Positions 60,965 to 64,000 of a stretch of 64,000 nucleotides of DNA are shown here, in pieces. Below the pieces are notes generated by a model that was not told where the DNA came from, made no database searches, and saw only the letters and a list, made by a program, of their open reading frames with translations. Numbering within the stretch: the stretch's first letter is position 1; each line of letters starts with the position of its first letter. A program made the translations under genes and the position numbers. This stretch comes from Pseudomonadota bacterium (GTDB taxonomy: Bacteria > Pseudomonadota > Alphaproteobacteria > Reyranellales > Reyranellaceae). Location: assembly GCA_018240685.1 (NCBI GenBank), contig JAFEFG010000007.1, positions 1-64,000 of the forward strand, in the 5' to 3' direction.

Positions 60965-61804
60965 TCAGTGCGCGAACAGGATCGGCACGGTCATGCTGCC
61001 GAGGATCGTCCGGCTGGCCCCGCCCAGCATCATCTCGCGCACGCGCGAGTGGCCGTAGACGCCCATCACCACCAGATCGGCGCTGCTGTCGGCGGCGCGG
61101 GACAGGATGATGTCGCCGACATCGGCATCGGCCGCGCTGTCGCGCTGAGCCACGGCCTTGACGCCATGGCGCTCCAGCCAGGTGACGATGCTTGCGGCCG
61201 ACGTAGGTTCCTCGTCTTCCAGGCCCTTCGGGGGGTCGATCGTGAGCACGACCACCTTGTCCGCCTTCCGTAGCAGCGGCAGGGCATCCGCCGCCGCCCG
61301 CCCGGCCTCCCGACGGCCGTTCCAGCACAACAGCACCGTCTTGCCGGGAGGGGTGGTGACGCCGATATGCGGCACGACGAATACCGGCCGCTCGCTGGCC
61401 AGCGCCAGCCGTTCGGGGAGGTCCGGCAGCGCCCCCAGGGCCGAAGGCTCAGGCTCGGCCTGGCTCACCACGACCAGATCCGCGCCATGGGAGAAATTGG
61501 CCAGCGCCTCATCGGCATAGCCGTCGGCGGTATGCCATTCGTGCGGGCAGCTCTTGCCTTTGAGCGCCCCCTCGAAGAGGGCCGCGGCGGCCGCTTCGTC
61601 CGCCTTCACCGCCGCCTCGTAGTTCCGGTAGAGCGTGTCCATCGCCAGGCTGCCGTCACTGAAGATCGGCGCTTCGAACCGCGTGCGCACGTAGAGACCG
61701 ACCACATGCGCATCGAAGCGCGTGGCGAGGTCGACCGCGACAGCGATACGGCTCGCGGCCGTCTTGCCGGCATCGCAATGAACCAGAATGACCTTGTAAC
61801 CCAT
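60965..61804 (-). CDS. universal stress protein (two-domain)
   Basis: 279 residues from the ATG at 61804 with AGGAGG upstream. Two Usp folds: domain 1 from 'KVILVHCDAGKTAASRIAVA' and domain 2 from 'KTVLLCWNGRREAGRAAADA', with the ATP-binding-like 'DLVVMGVYGHSRVREMMLGG' and 'ASRTILGSMTVPILFAH' (GxxG...GS pattern). Cytosolic. It precedes the LysE gene and is divergent from the large oxidoreductase gene, which starts 160 nt away. Confidence 0.92.
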   Translation of the reverse strand: MGYKVILVHCDAGKTAASRIAVAVDLATRFDAHVVGLYVRTRFEAPIFSDGSLAMDTLYRNYEAAVKADEAAAAALFEGALKGKSCPHEWHTADGYADEALANFSHGADLVVVSQAEPEPSALGALPDLPERLALASERPVFVVPHIGVTTPPGKTVLLCWNGRREAGRAAADALPLLRKADKVVVLTIDPPKGLEDEEPTSAASIVTWLERHGVKAVAQRDSAADADVGDIILSRAADSSADLVVMGVYGHSRVREMMLGGASRTILGSMTVPILFAH

Positions 61805-61964
61805 GCTTCTTCCTCCTGACGACAGCCCCACAATAGTCGGGGATTTTGCCGAATGCGAAATTCCTCCGCCTTGACGGTCTTGCGGTCTTTCCTCCCGTCC
61901 ATCCGGGCCGCTATTCTCGCCGGTGAACGTCGGTTCAGCCCCGACCTTGAAAGGACTTTAAGCG

Positions 61965-64000
61965 ATGAGCACGGCCGCCACACCTGTCCCTCTCGTTTTC
62001 GGCGACTACGCTCTTGAGGATCGCTACCGGCTCGACAAGGGCCGCGTCTACCTGACCGGCATCCAGGCGCTCGTGCGCCTGCCCATGATGCAGCGCCAGC
62101 GCGACCTCAAGGCCGGCCTCAACACCGGCGGTTTCATCTCCGGCTACCGCGGCTCGCCGCTCGGCATGTACGACAACGCCCTCTGGGGTGCGAAGCGGTA
62201 TCTCAAGGAAAACAACATCCATTTCCAGCCGGGCATCAACGAGGACCTGGCGGCAACCGCGGTTTGGGGTACGCAGCAGACCAACCTGTTCCCCGGCGCC
62301 ACCGTCGATGGCGTGTTCTCGATCTGGTACGGCAAGGGGCCGGGCGTCGACCGCTCCATGGACGTGCTGAAGCACGGCAATGCCGCCGGCACCTCGCCCC
62401 ATGGCGGCGTCATCGCGCTCGCGGGCGACGACCACGGCTGCCAGTCCTCGACCCTGCCGCACCAGAGCGAGCAGGTATTCGCAGCCGCCATGATCCCGGT
62501 GATCAATCCGGCGACGGTGCAGGAATATCTCGACTTCGGGATCCTGGGCTTCGCCCTGTCGCGCTATTCGGGTTGCTGGATCGGCTTCAAGGCGATCTCC
62601 GAGACGGTCGAGTCGGGCGCCTCGGTCTGGATCGACCCTGAGCGGATCCAGATCGTCATGCCGACGGACTTCCAGCTCCCGCCCGGAGGTCTCGGTATCC
62701 GCAATCCCGATCCGCCGCTGGACCAGGAGAGGCGCCTGCACGGGCCCAAGATGGCGGCCGTGAAGGCATTCGTGCGCGCCAACGGCTTCGACCGCATGGT
62801 GATCGATCCGCCTCGCGCCCGGATCGGCATCATGACCACCGGCAAGGCCTATCTCGACACCCGCCAGGCGCTGGAGGATCTCGGCATCAGCGAGGAGCGC
62901 GCCAAGGCGCTCGGCATCCGCCTCTACAAGGTCGGCATGACCTGGCCGCTGGAACCGGAAGGGGCGCGGCGCTTCGCCGAGGGCCTCGAAGAAGTCATCG
63001 TGATCGAGGAGAAGCGCTCCAATCTCGAGGATCAGCTGGTCCGCATCCTCTACAACCTTCCGGCCGACCGCCGGCCGCTGGTGATCGGCAAGGCCGACGA
63101 GACCGGCCACATCATCCTGCCGAGCGAGGGCGAACTGTCGCCGACAGGCGTGGCCCTCGTCATCGCCACCCGGCTGATGAAGCATGGCGGCGACTCGCCG
63201 GAGCTGAAGCAGCGCCTGGCCCGCCTCGAAGCCAAGGAGAAGCTGCTGAACGCCCCGCCGCCGAAGGTGGCGCGCACGCCGTTCTTCTGCTCCGGCTGCC
63301 CGCACAACACCTCGACGCGCGTGCCCGAAGGCAGCCGCGCCATGGCCGGCATCGGCTGCCACGGCATGGCGATCTCGATGCCGGACCGCCGCACCTCGAT
63401 CATCAGCCATATGGGTGGCGAAGGCGTGTGCTGGGTCGGCCAGGCGCCGTTCACGTCCGAGAAGCACATCTTCCAGAACCTGGGCGACGGCACCTACTAC
63501 CACTCCGGCCTGCTGGCGATCCGCCAGGCCGCTGCGGCCGGCGTCAACATCACCTTCAAGATCCTCTACAACGACGCGGTCGCGATGACCGGCGGCCAGC
63601 CGCACGACGGTCCGCTCACCGTTCCCGAAATCACGCGCCAGGTGGAGGCCGAGGGCGCCAAGCGCATCGTCGTCGTCACCGACGAACCCGACAAGTATCC
63701 GCCCAATGCCGGCTTCGCGCACGGCGTCAGCGTCCGCCACCGCGACGATCTCGATGCGGTCCAGCGCGAACTGCGCGAGATCCCCGGGCTCACGGTGCTG
63801 GTCTACGACCAGACCTGCGCGGCCGAGAAGCGGCGGCGCCGCAAGCGCGGCACCTTCCCGGATCCCGCCAAGCGCGTCTTCATCAACGACGCGGTCTGCG
63901 AAGGCTGCGGCGACTGCTCGGAGAAGAGCAATTGCGTGTCGGTGAAGCCGCTCGAGACCGAGCTCGGCCGCAAGCGCCAGATCGACCAGAGCAATTGCAA
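61965..64000 (+). CDS. indolepyruvate ferredoxin oxidoreductase family protein (partial, cut by window end)
   Basis: At least 678 residues; the 3' end lies beyond base 64000. The N-terminal pyruvate-oxidoreductase pyrimidine-like domain starts 'YRLDKGRVYLTGIQALVRLP' and 'LNTGGFISGYRGSPLGMYDN'. Then come 'DDHGCQSSTLPHQSEQVFAA', the central 'PFFCSGCPHNTSTRVPEGSR', the TPP-binding 'GEGVCWVGQAPFT...YHSGLLAIRQ' and 'ILYNDAVAMTGGQPHDG'. Near the cut lies a 4Fe-4S-like 'NDAVCEGCGDCSEKSNCV'. This fused type oxidises aryl pyruvates or branched 2-oxo acids to acyl-CoA. AAGGA lies 10 nt before the ATG. Confidence 0.95.
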   Translation, partial: MSTAATPVPLVFGDYALEDRYRLDKGRVYLTGIQALVRLPMMQRQRDLKAGLNTGGFISGYRGSPLGMYDNALWGAKRYLKENNIHFQPGINEDLAATAVWGTQQTNLFPGATVDGVFSIWYGKGPGVDRSMDVLKHGNAAGTSPHGGVIALAGDDHGCQSSTLPHQSEQVFAAAMIPVINPATVQEYLDFGILGFALSRYSGCWIGFKAISETVESGASVWIDPERIQIVMPTDFQLPPGGLGIRNPDPPLDQERRLHGPKMAAVKAFVRANGFDRMVIDPPRARIGIMTTGKAYLDTRQALEDLGISEERAKALGIRLYKVGMTWPLEPEGARRFAEGLEEVIVIEEKRSNLEDQLVRILYNLPADRRPLVIGKADETGHIILPSEGELSPTGVALVIATRLMKHGGDSPELKQRLARLEAKEKLLNAPPPKVARTPFFCSGCPHNTSTRVPEGSRAMAGIGCHGMAISMPDRRTSIISHMGGEGVCWVGQAPFTSEKHIFQNLGDGTYYHSGLLAIRQAAAAGVNITFKILYNDAVAMTGGQPHDGPLTVPEITRQVEAEGAKRIVVVTDEPDKYPPNAGFAHGVSVRHRDDLDAVQRELREIPGLTVLVYDQTCAAEKRRRRKRGTFPDPAKRVFINDAVCEGCGDCSEKSNCVSVKPLETELGRKRQIDQSNC

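Overview
The window is high-GC chromosomal DNA from an alphaproteobacterium. Support comes from a petABC cytochrome bc1 operon, an alphaproteobacterial YbjN-type protein, a MoxR/DUF58/DUF4159 operon and a large indolepyruvate ferredoxin oxidoreductase-like protein. The gene set would fit a Rhodospirillales/Reyranella-like soil heterotroph; that placement is an inference from gene content. There is no rRNA, tRNA, CRISPR array, prophage or complete insertion sequence. Coding density is high, and most genes sit in short operons with ATGA-type overlaps.

Layout. 1-2.2 kb: a polar amino-acid-type ABC importer (permease cut by the window edge, binding protein) behind a GntR/FCD regulator, with a candidate operator and a dense cluster of GANTC methylation sites upstream. 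2.3-6.7 kb: YbjN-like protein, lgt, a MidA-family methyltransferase, pgeF and a lipoprotein. 6.8-13.7 kb: a peptide-type ABC importer with two tandem binding proteins, two permeases and a fused double ATPase; stable hairpins follow both binding-protein genes. 13.8-19.7 kb: AidB-like flavoprotein, membrane AraC regulator, beta-lactamase-like lipoprotein, M81 peptidase and a strong terminator. 19.8-20.3 kb: two small paralogous exported peptides. 20.5-24.1 kb: prs, rplY, pth and ychF. 24.2-27.9 kb: an accessory patch with an HNH nuclease, an OmpW-like barrel, an ABC-ATPase remnant, a degenerate TNase-like protein and an NmrA/HxlR divergent pair.

27.9-30.3 kb holds the most unusual locus: four genes on the minus strand encoding a leaderless papain-like (C1A) cysteine protease with an extra C-terminal domain, a small protein made of that same domain, a 68-residue low-complexity protein whose start resembles the protease N-terminus, and a chagasin-family (I42) inhibitor of papain-like proteases. 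It looks like a self-contained protease/inhibitor module.

30.5-34.5 kb: PaiB-like protein, dienelactone hydrolase, a REP-like double palindrome, CoA transferase, HpcH-type lyase and a third small exported peptide. 34.5-37.3 kb: petABC (minus strand) with a terminator. 37.4-41.7 kb: trmL, hemF, small membrane proteins, CCA-adding enzyme and a Nudix hydrolase. 41.8-48.7 kb: MoxR-DUF58-DUF4159-VWA operon. 48.8-52.0 kb: pirin, SDR, a hypothetical protein, HCCA isomerase and an OmpA-like protein. 52.1-55.5 kb: SxtJ-DUF5989-carbamoyltransferase-quinone reductase operon (minus strand). 55.6-61.8 kb: TetR/HAD pair, recX, arsC-like, a membrane/2Fe-2S/adenylate cyclase fusion, TPR protein, LysE and Usp. 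61.97 kb to the end: the indolepyruvate ferredoxin oxidoreductase-like gene, cut by the window edge.
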